In this document: piece by piece, positions 1 through 8,295 of the stretch
Layout: each line of letters begins with the position of its first letter
Numbering within the stretch: position 1 is the first letter of the stretch
From: Mesorhizobium loti
GTDB taxonomy: Bacteria; Pseudomonadota; Alphaproteobacteria; Rhizobiales; Rhizobiaceae
DNA length: 64,000 nucleotides
Direction of reading: 5' to 3'
Assembly: GCA_002356515.1 (NCBI GenBank)
Contig: AP017605.1
Coordinates: 5,999,020 to 6,063,019, forward strand
Program-made: the position numbers and the translations under genes
The notes under the pieces: model-generated
Told to the model about the DNA's origin: nothing
The model's database searches: none
Seen by the model: only the letters and a program-made list of their open reading frames with translations

Positions 1-573
1 AACTGGCTGGCGGGGTGCATGGCCGCGTTCCGCAAGAAGCATCCCGAGATCGAGATCGTGCTGCACGGCACGATCTGGGAGGATATCAGCGAACAGATCG
101 CCGACATCACGATTTCGACGCGGCGTTTCGACGATCGCCCGCCCGCGGGCATCCCGCTTTGGAACGACGAACTGTTGTTGCTCTGCGCTCCGGCGCTGCT
201 GGATGGCGAACACGCGCTGAAGACGCCGCGCGATATCCTCAAGGTGGATTGGATCTTCGTGCACGGCCGTCAGGAATACTGGCAGGTCGTCACGACGGCG
301 CTTGGCCTCGACATGGACGAGCACGACAAGGGGCTGTCGACGAACGCCTCCAACATCGCGCTCGAACTCGCTGCCATGGGGGCCGGACTGGTCGCCACCC
401 AGCGGTCGCTTGCCCACGCCTATCTGCGTCGCGGGCTGCTCGTCGAACCCTTTCCGGTTCGGCCGCCAAGCCCCTGGAATTACTACCTCACCGAGAGCCA
501 GCTCTCCAAAGGCAACATCGCGCGCATCGTGCGCGAATGGATCCTCGCGCGAGCGCGCGAAGACGGCGCCTGA
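1..573 (+). CDS. LysR-family transcriptional regulator, C-terminal part (5' end outside window)
   Basis: The frame is open from the first base, so the N-terminal winged-helix DNA-binding domain lies outside the window. What remains (about 190 residues) looks like the periplasmic-binding-protein-like effector domain of LysR regulators of the GcvA type: an early 'FRKKHPEIEIVL' strand, a 'DITISTRRFDD' segment, then 'LLLLCAPALL' and a late 'GAGLVATQRSLAHAYL' helix. It runs in the same direction as the solute-binding protein gene 195 bp downstream, so it may control that gene and the FAD oxidoreductase after it. The effector is unknown. Family call is good; target is inference. Confidence 0.8.
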   Translation, partial: NWLAGCMAAFRKKHPEIEIVLHGTIWEDISEQIADITISTRRFDDRPPAGIPLWNDELLLLCAPALLDGEHALKTPRDILKVDWIFVHGRQEYWQVVTTALGLDMDEHDKGLSTNASNIALELAAMGAGLVATQRSLAHAYLRRGLLVEPFPVRPPSPWNYYLTESQLSKGNIARIVREWILARAREDGA

Positions 574-767
574 CAGCCATCCGCTAGCCGACGGCAGGCC
601 CGCGCTCAAAAAATTGACACGCCAATGGCATCGTTTTTTTAGGTCTTGAGGGCCGGTTTTTGGCGGTTCTTCAGGGTTCGAGCCCTTCCGGGATTTTTGC
701 ATCGCCCCTAACATGGATATCGCAAGGGGAATGTAACGGGCGGAAAGCCCTGAACCGGAGAACAACG

Positions 768-2423
768 ATGACAATGTTCAAGAGCAACGGTGATCGCGTC
801 CCGGCGGTCATCGAAAGCTACGCAGCCGAAGTCAAAAGCGGCAGGATGGATCGCCGCGAATTCCTGGCCATGGCAAGCGCGATGGGCGCTTCCACGGCGT
901 TCGCCTATTCGATGGCCGGCATCGCCCCGGCCAAGGCCGCGGCGATCGTGCCCGGCAAGAAGGGCGGCATCCTCAAGATGCAGATGATCATCAAGGACAT
1001 GAAGGATCCGCGCTCCTGGGATTGGTCCGAGATCGCCAACGTCATGCGCCAGTGCAACGACTACATGATCCGCTACACCACCGACTTCACCTTCGAGGGC
1101 CATCTCATCGAGAGCTGGGAAGTCAGCGACGACGCCACCGAGTACACGCTGCATCTGCGCAAGGGCGTCAAGTGGTCGAACGGCGACGACTTCAACGCCG
1201 ACGACATCGTCCATAACATCGAGCGCTGGTGCGACAAGGCGGCCGAGGGCAATTCGATGGCCGGACGCATGAGCTCTCTGATCGATCCCGCCACCAAGAA
1301 GGCCGCTGCCGGCGCCATCACCAAGGTCGACGACCACACGGTGAAGCTGAAATGCCATCAGTCCGACGTCACCATCATTCCGGGCTTTTCCGATTATCCG
1401 GCGGTCATCGTCCATCGCGACTTCGACAAGAACGACGCCGACATGCTCAAGACGCCCGGCACCGGTCCCTATGAGCTGATCTCGTACAAGGTCGGCGAGT
1501 CGGCCTCGGTACGGCGGCGCAAGGACTTCACCTGGTTCGGCGGCGAGCCCTATCTCGACGGCGTCGACTGGACCGACTACGGATCGGACGCCTCCAACCC
1601 CGCCATCGGCAGCGCCTTCGAGGCCGGTGAGATCGACTGCAACTACCAGACGGTGGGCGGCACGGTCGATCTCTATGACGGCATGGGCCTGGTCAAGGAG
1701 CAGGTCATCACCGCCGGCACCATCGTGCTGCGCACCAATGTGACCAACAAGCCGTATGACGACAAACGCGTGCGCAATGCCATCCAGCTCGCGGTCGACA
1801 ATGAGACGGTGCTGAAGCTCGGCTACAGCGGCTTGGGCCAAGTCGCCGAGAACCACCATGTCTGTCCGATCCATCCGGAATATTTCGCCCTGCCGAAAGT
1901 TCCGCGCGACATTGCCAAGGCCAAGGCGCTGATGACCGAGGCCGGCCAGATGGATCATGAATTCGAACTGATCTCCTACGATGCGGACTATGTGAAGGAC
2001 CCGGCCGACGTCGTCGCCGCGCAGATGCGCGAGGCCGGCTTCAAGGTCAAGCGCACCATCATTCCGGGCTCGTCGTTCTGGAACGACTGGACGAAATATC
2101 CGTGGTCGACCACCGACTGGGGTATGCGGCCGCTCGGCGTCCAGGTGCTGGCGATCGCCTATCGCAGCGGTGAGGCCTGGAATGAGTCGGGCTACGCCAA
2201 TCCGGAATTCGACAAGAAGCTCAACGCGGCGCTCGCCGTGGCGGACGTCGACAAGCGCAAGGAATTGATGAAGGACGTCGAGTTCATTCTGCAGGACTCC
2301 GGCATCCTCATCCAGGCATTCTGGCGTTCGCTCTACCGGCACCACGCAACCTATGTGAAGAACCTCGGCATGCATCAGACATTCGAACTGCAGCTGGACA
2401 AGGTCTGGCTCGACAAGGCCTAG
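768..2423 (+). CDS. ABC transporter substrate-binding protein, family 5 (peptide/opine type), Tat-exported
   Basis: 551 residues, the usual length for SBP_bac_5 (DppA/OppA-like) periplasmic binding proteins. Start at ATG 768 is chosen over upstream in-frame codons because GGAG lies just upstream and it leaves a normal signal: '[16 protein letters not shown]' is a twin-arginine motif followed by a hydrophobic stretch and an AKA-type cleavage site near residue 55. The family-typical segment '[20 protein letters not shown]' is present. No permease or ATPase genes of this family follow, so it is an orphan binding protein in this window. It is followed, after a hairpin at 2448-2470, by an amine-oxidising FAD enzyme, which suggests an N-methylated amine or betaine-like ligand, but this is inference. 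Confidence 0.85.
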   Translation: MTMFKSNGDRVPAVIESYAAEVKSGRMDRREFLAMASAMGASTAFAYSMAGIAPAKAAAIVPGKKGGILKMQMIIKDMKDPRSWDWSEIANVMRQCNDYMIRYTTDFTFEGHLIESWEVSDDATEYTLHLRKGVKWSNGDDFNADDIVHNIERWCDKAAEGNSMAGRMSSLIDPATKKAAAGAITKVDDHTVKLKCHQSDVTIIPGFSDYPAVIVHRDFDKNDADMLKTPGTGPYELISYKVGESASVRRRKDFTWFGGEPYLDGVDWTDYGSDASNPAIGSAFEAGEIDCNYQTVGGTVDLYDGMGLVKEQVITAGTIVLRTNVTNKPYDDKRVRNAIQLAVDNETVLKLGYSGLGQVAENHHVCPIHPEYFALPKVPRDIAKAKALMTEAGQMDHEFELISYDADYVKDPADVVAAQMREAGFKVKRTIIPGSSFWNDWTKYPWSTTDWGMRPLGVQVLAIAYRSGEAWNESGYANPEFDKKLNAALAVADVDKRKELMKDVEFILQDSGILIQAFWRSLYRHHATYVKNLGMHQTFELQLDKVWLDKA

Positions 2424-2447
2424 GCCGGCCGGTCACAGCAAATATTT

Positions 2448-2470
2448 CAGGGGCGCATGTTGCGCCCCTG
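2448..2470 (+). terminator. Perfect 10-bp hairpin after the binding-protein gene (attenuator or mRNA-stabilising stem)
   Basis: Arms CAGGGGCGCA and TGCGCCCCTG with a 3-nt loop pair perfectly and sit 24 bp after the stop codon. No T-run follows, so it is not a classical intrinsic terminator. Stems in this place commonly protect binding-protein mRNA from 3' decay and reduce read-through into later operon genes. Role is inferred; the structure is visible. Confidence 0.55.
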
Positions 2471-2548
2471 AAGTCGCCGGGCGACTGCGATTGACCCATC
2501 AGCTAAATCAAACGCCAAGATAAAAGTCGCCGAATAAAGGGAAGAAAC

Positions 2549-4969
2549 ATGCGTACCCATGCACAAGCCGTCGTCATCGGCGGTGGTCTGATCGGTTGCT
2601 CGATCCTCTATCACCTTGCCAAGTTCGGCTGGACGGATGTCGTTCTCCTGGAGCGCAGCGAACTGACCTCCGGCTCGACCTGGCACGCGGCGGCCAACAT
2701 CCACGGCCTGCATGATTCCACCAACATCAGCCGCCTGCAGCACTACACCATGGCGCTCTACAAGGAACTGGAGGCCGAGACCGGCCAGGGCTGCGGCATC
2801 TTCCAGCCGGGCTCGCTCTATCTCGCCCAGACCGAGGCGCGCGAGCATCAGCTGAGGCTGCAGGAAGCCAAGGCGCGGCGCTACAAGATGAATTTCTACG
2901 AGGTCGCGCGTGACGAGGCGGAGCGGCTGCACCCGCTGGTCGATTTCGACGGCATACGCTGCATCATGTATGAGCCGGAAGGCGGCAATGTCGATCCGTC
3001 CGGCGTCACCGCCGCCTACGCCGCCGGCGCGCGCCAGCGCGGCGCCGAGATACATCGCTTCACGCCGGTCACCGCCACCGAGGCGCAACCCGACGGCAGC
3101 TGGATCGTGCGCACGCCGAAGGGCGACATCCACACGCAATGGGTGGTCAACGCCGCCGGCCTGTGGGGCAGGGAGGTCGCCGCGATGGCTGGGCTGCAAC
3201 TGCCGCTGATCCCGACCGAGCACCAGTATTTCGTCACCGAGACCATTCCGGAAATCGCCGCCATGGGCCGCCGCTTGCCCTCGGTCGCCGATCGCGACGG
3301 CGAGTACTATCTTCGCCAGGAAGGCCTCGGGCTGCTCATCGGCGCCTACGAGCGCAAGATGAAATTCTGGGCCGAGGACGGCACGCCGCTGGACTTTGGC
3401 CACGAACTGTTTCCCGACGATCTCGACCGTATCGAAGAGAACATGCTGCGCGCGATCGCGCGCGTCCCGGCCGTCGGCACCGCCGGCGTCAAAAAGGTGA
3501 TCAACGGACCGATGATCTGGTCGCCGGACAGCGCGGTGCTGTTCGGACCGGTGCCCGAACTCAGCAACTATTTCTGCTGCAACGGCATCATCCCCGGTTT
3601 CTCGCAGTCGGGCGGGATGGGCAAGCTGGCGGCCGAGTGGATGATCGAGGGCGAGCCTTCGCTCGACATGTTTGCTTGGGACATGGCGCGCTTCGGCCAC
3701 TGGGCCGGCAAGGCCTTCACCAAGGCCCGCGTCCAGGATCAGTACAGCCATCGCTTCAAGATCCATTTCCCCAATGAGGAGCGCGCCGCCGGGCGGCCGG
3801 TGCGGACAAGGCCTGCCTATGAAACGCAGAAGCAGATCGGCGCCGTCTTCGGCCTCAATTTCGGCTGGGAGCACCCGTTGTGGTTCGCCGCCGAGGGCGA
3901 GCCGAGCGAGGAGACGATCGGCTTCACGCGCCAGAACTGGTGGGGACCGGTGGGCCGCGAGGCGCGTATGCTGCGCGAACGCGCCGGCATCATCGACATC
4001 TCCAATTTCGCCAAATACGAGGTCAAGGGTCCCGGCTCCGAGGCCTGGCTCAATGCGCTGTTCGCCAACCGCATGCCGACAAGGATCGGCCGCTCCTGCC
4101 TCACGCCGCTGATCGGCAAGCGCGGCGGCATTGCCGGCGACTTCACCGTGACCAGGCTCGCCGACGACGAATTCATGGTCGTCGGTTCCGGCATGGCCGA
4201 GCGCTTCCACCAAAGGTTCTTCAAGGCCGTCCCGTTGCCCGAGGGCACGACCTTCCGCTCGCGCACCGAGGACCTCTGCGGCTTCAACGTGGCCGGACCC
4301 AGTTCGCGCGACTTGCTGCAGCGCCTGACCAATGAAGATCTGTCGAACGAGGCATTCCCCTTCATGCAGTCGCGCCGGATCACCGTCGCCGGCATCGATG
4401 TGGTGGCGCTCAGGGTATCCTTCACCGGCGACCTTGGCTGGGAACTGCATTGCAAGGTCGCCGACCAGGTCGAGCTCTACGACGCGCTGCTCAAGGCCGG
4501 CAACGAAGTTGGCGCCGGACCAGTCGGGTCGCGCGCGCTGATGTCGCTGCGGGTCGAAAAGGGCTATGGCAGCTGGAGCCGCGAATACTCGCCCGAATAT
4601 TGGCCGCAGGAGGTCAAGTTCGACGGCCTTGTCAAAATGGATAAGGGCGCGTTCCTCAACCGCGAGGCCTATGCCGCCATCGCCGGCAAGCCGGCGCGCG
4701 ACGAACTCATCATGCTGTCGATCGACGCCAGGGATGCCGACGCGACCGGCGGCGAGCCGATCTTCCTCGCCGACGGCACGCCGATCGGCCAGGTCTCTTC
4801 AGGCGCCTACGGCTATTTCGTCGAGCAGTCGCTGGCGCTCGGCTATGTCAAGGCGGGCTCCGCCAGGGCCGGCGACAAGGTCTCCGTCGCCATACTGGGA
4901 AGGCCGCATGAGGCGATCCTGCTGCCGCATCCGCCCTTCGATCCTGAGGGCAAGCGGCTGCGCTCATAG
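2549..4969 (+). CDS. Dimethylglycine/sarcosine dehydrogenase-type FAD oxidoreductase with C-terminal GcvT domain
   Basis: 806 residues with two parts. Residues ~1-400 are a DAO-fold FAD domain: dinucleotide motif 'VIGGGLIGCSILYHLAKFG' near residue 9 and 'SGSTWHAA', where the His is the position that carries covalent FAD in dimethylglycine and sarcosine dehydrogenases. Residues ~420-800 are an aminomethyltransferase (GcvT) domain ('GPVGREARMLRERAGIIDIS', 'VGSRALMSLRVEKGYG') that in the family transfers the one-carbon unit to tetrahydrofolate. Expected reaction: oxidative demethylation of an N-methylated glycine-type substrate. The exact substrate cannot be read from sequence. The ATG follows 'GGGAAGAAAC'. 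It probably works with the binding protein encoded upstream. Confidence 0.85.
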   Translation: MRTHAQAVVIGGGLIGCSILYHLAKFGWTDVVLLERSELTSGSTWHAAANIHGLHDSTNISRLQHYTMALYKELEAETGQGCGIFQPGSLYLAQTEAREHQLRLQEAKARRYKMNFYEVARDEAERLHPLVDFDGIRCIMYEPEGGNVDPSGVTAAYAAGARQRGAEIHRFTPVTATEAQPDGSWIVRTPKGDIHTQWVVNAAGLWGREVAAMAGLQLPLIPTEHQYFVTETIPEIAAMGRRLPSVADRDGEYYLRQEGLGLLIGAYERKMKFWAEDGTPLDFGHELFPDDLDRIEENMLRAIARVPAVGTAGVKKVINGPMIWSPDSAVLFGPVPELSNYFCCNGIIPGFSQSGGMGKLAAEWMIEGEPSLDMFAWDMARFGHWAGKAFTKARVQDQYSHRFKIHFPNEERAAGRPVRTRPAYETQKQIGAVFGLNFGWEHPLWFAAEGEPSEETIGFTRQNWWGPVGREARMLRERAGIIDISNFAKYEVKGPGSEAWLNALFANRMPTRIGRSCLTPLIGKRGGIAGDFTVTRLADDEFMVVGSGMAERFHQRFFKAVPLPEGTTFRSRTEDLCGFNVAGPSSRDLLQRLTNEDLSNEAFPFMQSRRITVAGIDVVALRVSFTGDLGWELHCKVADQVELYDALLKAGNEVGAGPVGSRALMSLRVEKGYGSWSREYSPEYWPQEVKFDGLVKMDKGAFLNREAYAAIAGKPARDELIMLSIDARDADATGGEPIFLADGTPIGQVSSGAYGYFVEQSLALGYVKAGSARAGDKVSVAILGRPHEAILLPHPPFDPEGKRLRS

Positions 4970-5084
4970 AGGTTCGGCCATCCGTTCGCCCAGTGAACCA
5001 ACTGACGAAAACCGTAGCCGGCCGGAGACGCCGGCGAAGCTGAACGAGGAAGATTTTGACCGTCTGAAAACAAAGGGGAATCGC

Positions 5085-5987
5085 ATGATCAAACGGCATC
5101 TGCTGGGCACCCTGTTTGCCCTGATCCTCACATCCTCCGCGCATGCGGGAGACGTCAAGGTTATCAATCAAGACGCGTGGTTCGCCGAAGGTCCGATCTG
5201 GTATCAAGACAAGCTGTTCTACGTCGAATATGGCCGCGGTACCGTGGACGTATGGGACGGCAAGAAGAACGCGATCTTCTGGAAGATGGACGGTTGTGGC
5301 CCATCGGCGGTGTTACCAACGACCACTGGCGAGTTCCTTGTCACCTGCTACGACAGCAACTCGATCGGCCGCATCTCCGCTGACGGCAAGACACTGCCGG
5401 CCTATGACAAGGACACGGACGGCAATCCGTTCAGCGGGCCGAACGACTTCGCGCCCGACAAGGATGGCGGCATCTATTTCACCGGCTCCGGCAAGGGCGG
5501 ACCGCTGATCGACGCCTCGGCCTACTACATCGGCAAGGACGGCAGCGTGAAGAAGGTTGCCGGCGACCTGCACAATGCCAATGGCCTCGTCATGTCGAAC
5601 GACGGAAAAATCCTGTACCTGGTCGAGACCGAGGATAACAGGATCATCGAGTTCGACGTCCAGCCCGACCATAGCCTGAGCAACCGCCGCGTCTTCCTGC
5701 GCCTTGACGACTTGTTCCCGAACCAGCCGCATATCTGGCCTGACGGCATCAAGATGGACAAGGCCGGCGAGATGTATATCGGCCAGAGCCCGCGCTCGCT
5801 CGACGCGCCAGGCAAGATTGTCGTCGTAGACAAGGATGCGAAGCTGCTGCGCACGCTTTCGGTGCCATCGCCATCCATGCCGAATTTCGCCTTCGGACCC
5901 GAAGAGAAAGAGCTCTACGTGATGGCGCTAGACCAGATCGATGCGGCACCCTGGCACGGCAAGGTCTACGAGGTTCCGAACAAGTAG
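5085..5987 (+). CDS. Secreted SMP-30/gluconolactonase-family protein
   Basis: 300 residues. The start at ATG 5085, after 'AAAGGGGAATCGC', gives a clean Sec signal: 'MIKRHLLGTLFALIL' then 'SSAHAG', with cleavage expected after residue 22. The six-bladed propeller of the SMP-30/gluconolactonase family is indicated by metal-ligand-type segments 'WFAEGPIW' (Glu), 'NANGLVMSND' (Asn) and 'IWPDGIKMD' (Asp). Family members hydrolyse sugar lactones or related esters with a divalent metal; export to the periplasm is unusual for the sugar-acid enzymes. It lies 115 bp after the FAD enzyme on the same strand and may be co-transcribed. Substrate unknown. Confidence 0.8.
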   Translation: MIKRHLLGTLFALILTSSAHAGDVKVINQDAWFAEGPIWYQDKLFYVEYGRGTVDVWDGKKNAIFWKMDGCGPSAVLPTTTGEFLVTCYDSNSIGRISADGKTLPAYDKDTDGNPFSGPNDFAPDKDGGIYFTGSGKGGPLIDASAYYIGKDGSVKKVAGDLHNANGLVMSNDGKILYLVETEDNRIIEFDVQPDHSLSNRRVFLRLDDLFPNQPHIWPDGIKMDKAGEMYIGQSPRSLDAPGKIVVVDKDAKLLRTLSVPSPSMPNFAFGPEEKELYVMALDQIDAAPWHGKVYEVPNK

Positions 5988-6007
5988 GGTGTTGCCGGCG
6001 GCCAGGG

Positions 6008-6049
6008 CAATTCCAGGAAAAGTGCGAAGCGGTTTTCCGTCCGGAATTG
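6008..6049. repeat. Rhizobial-type intergenic palindromic repeat
   Basis: Outer arms CAATTCC and GGAATTG and inner arms GGAAAA and TTTTCC form an interrupted palindrome, followed by 'CGTCAAAACAA'. It lies between the convergent SMP-30 and deacetylase genes. The pattern is like the short palindromic elements scattered between genes of Rhizobiales; naming its exact family needs a genome-wide search. It could also act as a transcript end for both genes. Confidence 0.55.
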
Positions 6050-6077
6050 CGTCAAAACAATGCCGCCGGGTGCATTG

Positions 6078-6983
6078 TCAGCCGCCGAACCGATCCAGCC
6101 AATGTTGGGCAAGGTCGGAGCGGCGGCAGATCCAGATGTCCGGATTGGCCTTGATCTTGTCGAGGAAGCGGGCGAGCCCGATCATACGGCCCGGCCGGGC
6201 CGCCAGCCGGCAGTGCAGCGACACGGTCATCATGCGCGGTGTGTGCCCGCCTTCGGCCAGCAGCCAGTCCACGCCATCGCTGACATATTCGAAGAACTGG
6301 CTGCCGGTCTCCAGACCGGAGCCGCGCGAAAAGCGGCTGTCATTGTTGTCGAAACTGTGCGGGACGACCAGGTGCCGCTTGCCATCGACGTCGACAAAAT
6401 AGGGCAGGTCGTCATTGTAGTCGTCGCAATCGAACAGGAAGCCGCCATGCTCCGCCACCAGCCGCCGGGTGTTGAGACTGGGCCGGCCCGTGTACCAGCC
6501 GAGCGGGCGAATGCCGGTCAGGCGCTGGACGGTGTCCACGGTCATCGCAATGTGATTGCGTTCTTCGGCCTCGCTCAGCGGCGCGTAGTCGATCCACCGC
6601 CAGCCATGGCAGACGATGTCGCTGCCGAGTGCGGCGATCGCCTTGCCGGCCGCCGGATTGAGTTCCAGCGCCCTGCCGACGACATAGAAAGTCGGAACGA
6701 TGCCCTTTTCGCCAAACAGCGAAGCGAGCCGCCAGACGCCGACGCGCGAACCGTATTCGTAGAGCGATTCCATGTTGCGGTTGCGCAGGCCGGGCACTGC
6801 CGGGGACACCGCAAGGTCCGACAGGATCGCCTCGGAGACGCCGTCGCCCTCGCCGATGCTGTATTCTGCGCCTTCCTCGTAGTTGACGACGATGTTGAGT
6901 GCCAGTTTGGCGCCGCCGGGCCACTCAGCGGCCGGAGGCTTGGCGCCATAGCCGATAAGGTCACGGACAGGCAGATACGGCAT
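6078..6983 (-). CDS. Polysaccharide deacetylase-fold hydrolase, allantoinase PuuE-like
   Basis: 301 residues with the NodB-type fold of the PuuE subgroup. Diagnostic segments are 'ALNIVVNYEEGAEYS' near the N-terminus, 'IVCHGWRWIDY' (metal-binding His region) and 'RPLGWYTGRPSLNTRRLV' in the middle. Characterised PuuE proteins hydrolyse allantoin without the amidohydrolase metal centre; others in the group act on N-acyl or cyclic amide bonds. It is transcribed away from the repeat at 6008-6049, 47 bp after the aminotransferase gene on the same strand. No other purine-degradation gene is nearby, so allantoin as substrate is only a family guess; a cyclic amide linked to the neighbouring B6 cluster is equally possible. 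Confidence 0.7.
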   Translation of the reverse strand: MPYLPVRDLIGYGAKPPAAEWPGGAKLALNIVVNYEEGAEYSIGEGDGVSEAILSDLAVSPAVPGLRNRNMESLYEYGSRVGVWRLASLFGEKGIVPTFYVVGRALELNPAAGKAIAALGSDIVCHGWRWIDYAPLSEAEERNHIAMTVDTVQRLTGIRPLGWYTGRPSLNTRRLVAEHGGFLFDCDDYNDDLPYFVDVDGKRHLVVPHSFDNNDSRFSRGSGLETGSQFFEYVSDGVDWLLAEGGHTPRMMTVSLHCRLAARPGRMIGLARFLDKIKANPDIWICRRSDLAQHWLDRFGG

Positions 6984-7030
6984 CTCTCAATCTCCCCAGG
7001 ATTCAGTCGTAAGACATGCGGTCGCCAAAA

Positions 7031-8098
7031 CTATCCGCCGCGCATGTCGATCAGTATGTGCAGTGCTCGATCCATTATCTCTTGCGGGCCGACCGTCGCG
7101 CGCAAGCAGTCCGTGAGGCCGTAGCCGCCCAGGCTGCGCACGATGATATCGGCGCCGCGTAAAGTTCTCTCGGCGGCTTCTGCGGCGGCTGCACTGGAGA
7201 AGCGGATCAGTACGAAATTCGTCCGGCTTTCGGGAACATGGTAGCCGGCAGACCGCAGATCATGCGCATACCGATCGCGGATCACGGCCGTGCGGGCCAC
7301 TGTTTCGCGCATATAGGCCTGGTCCTGCACGGCCGCGACGGCCATTGCCAGGCTCGGTGTCGTGACCTGGTTCGAATTCTGCATCTTGCGCATTTCAGCC
7401 GCGACCGAAGGCGCGAACAGTCCCCAGCCGACGCGCGCGCCGGCCAGGCCATAGGCTTTGGAGAGGGTGCGCAACACCACCGTATCGCCACGCGCGGCGA
7501 GCGCAAAAATCGGTCCTGGGTCTTGGTCGTCGAATTCGCCATAGGCCTGATCGATTACGAGGAGCACGTCCGGCCGCAACGCCGCGCGCAGCCGCAGCAG
7601 TTCGCTGTTGCGGATACGGGTGCCGGTCGGATTACCCGGATTGCAGACGAAGACGATACGCGTTGCTGGCGTGACGGCAGCCAGGATGTTGTCGATCGAA
7701 ACGGTGAGATCGCGCTCTTCTGCCTTGACGTAGACTGCACCAACACGCGCGGCGGCGGACGCGGCGAAATTATAGGCAAAGGCGGTGCCCAGCACCTCAT
7801 CGCCTGGCCCGGCAAACGCCGCGACGGTGCAACTGATCAGGTCCATCGAACCGGCGCCGCACAAGACCAGGCTGCGCTCGACCCCGTAGGCTTGTGCGAG
7901 CGCTTCGCGCAGCGCTGTCCAGTCCGGATCGGGATAGAGATGGCTGCGGGCAATCGCGTCCCGGCCGGCGGCAATCGCCCTGGGGCTGGGTGGAAAGGCG
8001 CTTTCGTTCTGGGCAAGGGTCGGCCGGTCATAGCCGCCGAAATTCGCAAGCGCGAAGGCAGACATGGCCTCGATATGGGTGGCTGCTTTCAGCGGCAC
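7031..8098 (-). CDS. PLP-dependent aminotransferase, histidinol-phosphate aminotransferase-like
   Basis: 355 residues, fold-type I aminotransferase of the HisC group: substrate-arm 'LAQNESAFPPSP', 'GAGSMDLI', 'VCNPGNPTGT' and the PLP lysine in 'TLSKAYGLAGARVGW'. Start is taken as GTG 8098; an internal ATG at 8065 is possible because no strong ribosome site marks either. Solitary HisC paralogues outside the his operon often transaminate aromatic amino acids or take part in secondary pathways. Its place between the PuuE-like gene and pyridoxine 4-oxidase, all on the minus strand, hints at a linked role, but no step in B6 degradation needs it. Confidence 0.75.
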   Translation of the reverse strand: MPLKAATHIEAMSAFALANFGGYDRPTLAQNESAFPPSPRAIAAGRDAIARSHLYPDPDWTALREALAQAYGVERSLVLCGAGSMDLISCTVAAFAGPGDEVLGTAFAYNFAASAAARVGAVYVKAEERDLTVSIDNILAAVTPATRIVFVCNPGNPTGTRIRNSELLRLRAALRPDVLLVIDQAYGEFDDQDPGPIFALAARGDTVVLRTLSKAYGLAGARVGWGLFAPSVAAEMRKMQNSNQVTTPSLAMAVAAVQDQAYMRETVARTAVIRDRYAHDLRSAGYHVPESRTNFVLIRFSSAAAAEAAERTLRGADIIVRSLGGYGLTDCLRATVGPQEIMDRALHILIDMRGG

Positions 8099-8295
8099 GG
8101 CGCATCCATGAGGATGTAGATCATCTCGCGGACCACCTTCTGTCGGACCGGCTCATGAGCAAGCTACAATCCGCCAGCGTGTTCACAAGCAAAAACTAAC
8201 CGCGCAATGGCTCCGAAATTCTGGCCCTTGTTGGGGTCGTCCGCACGAGAACGAAGAAGAGATGGCATTGTCGGGCCGGACGCGAGCCCTTCGGG

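Noticed and set aside
614..642. Sigma-70-like promoter before the family-5 binding protein (TTGACA at 614)
   Set aside because: The -35 is perfect but the position 17 bp downstream reads TTTTAG, a poor -10 element, so it is not listed as a promoter.
708..4450. Very long open frames antisense to the binding-protein and FAD-oxidoreductase genes
   Set aside because: They mirror high-GC codon bias of the plus-strand genes, have repetitive R/A/G/H-rich translations and no domain motifs.
4566..5987. Apparent N-terminal extension of the SMP-30 protein into the FAD enzyme gene
   Set aside because: The first ~170 residues are out-of-frame reading of the GcvT domain; a normal ribosome site and signal peptide begin at 5085.
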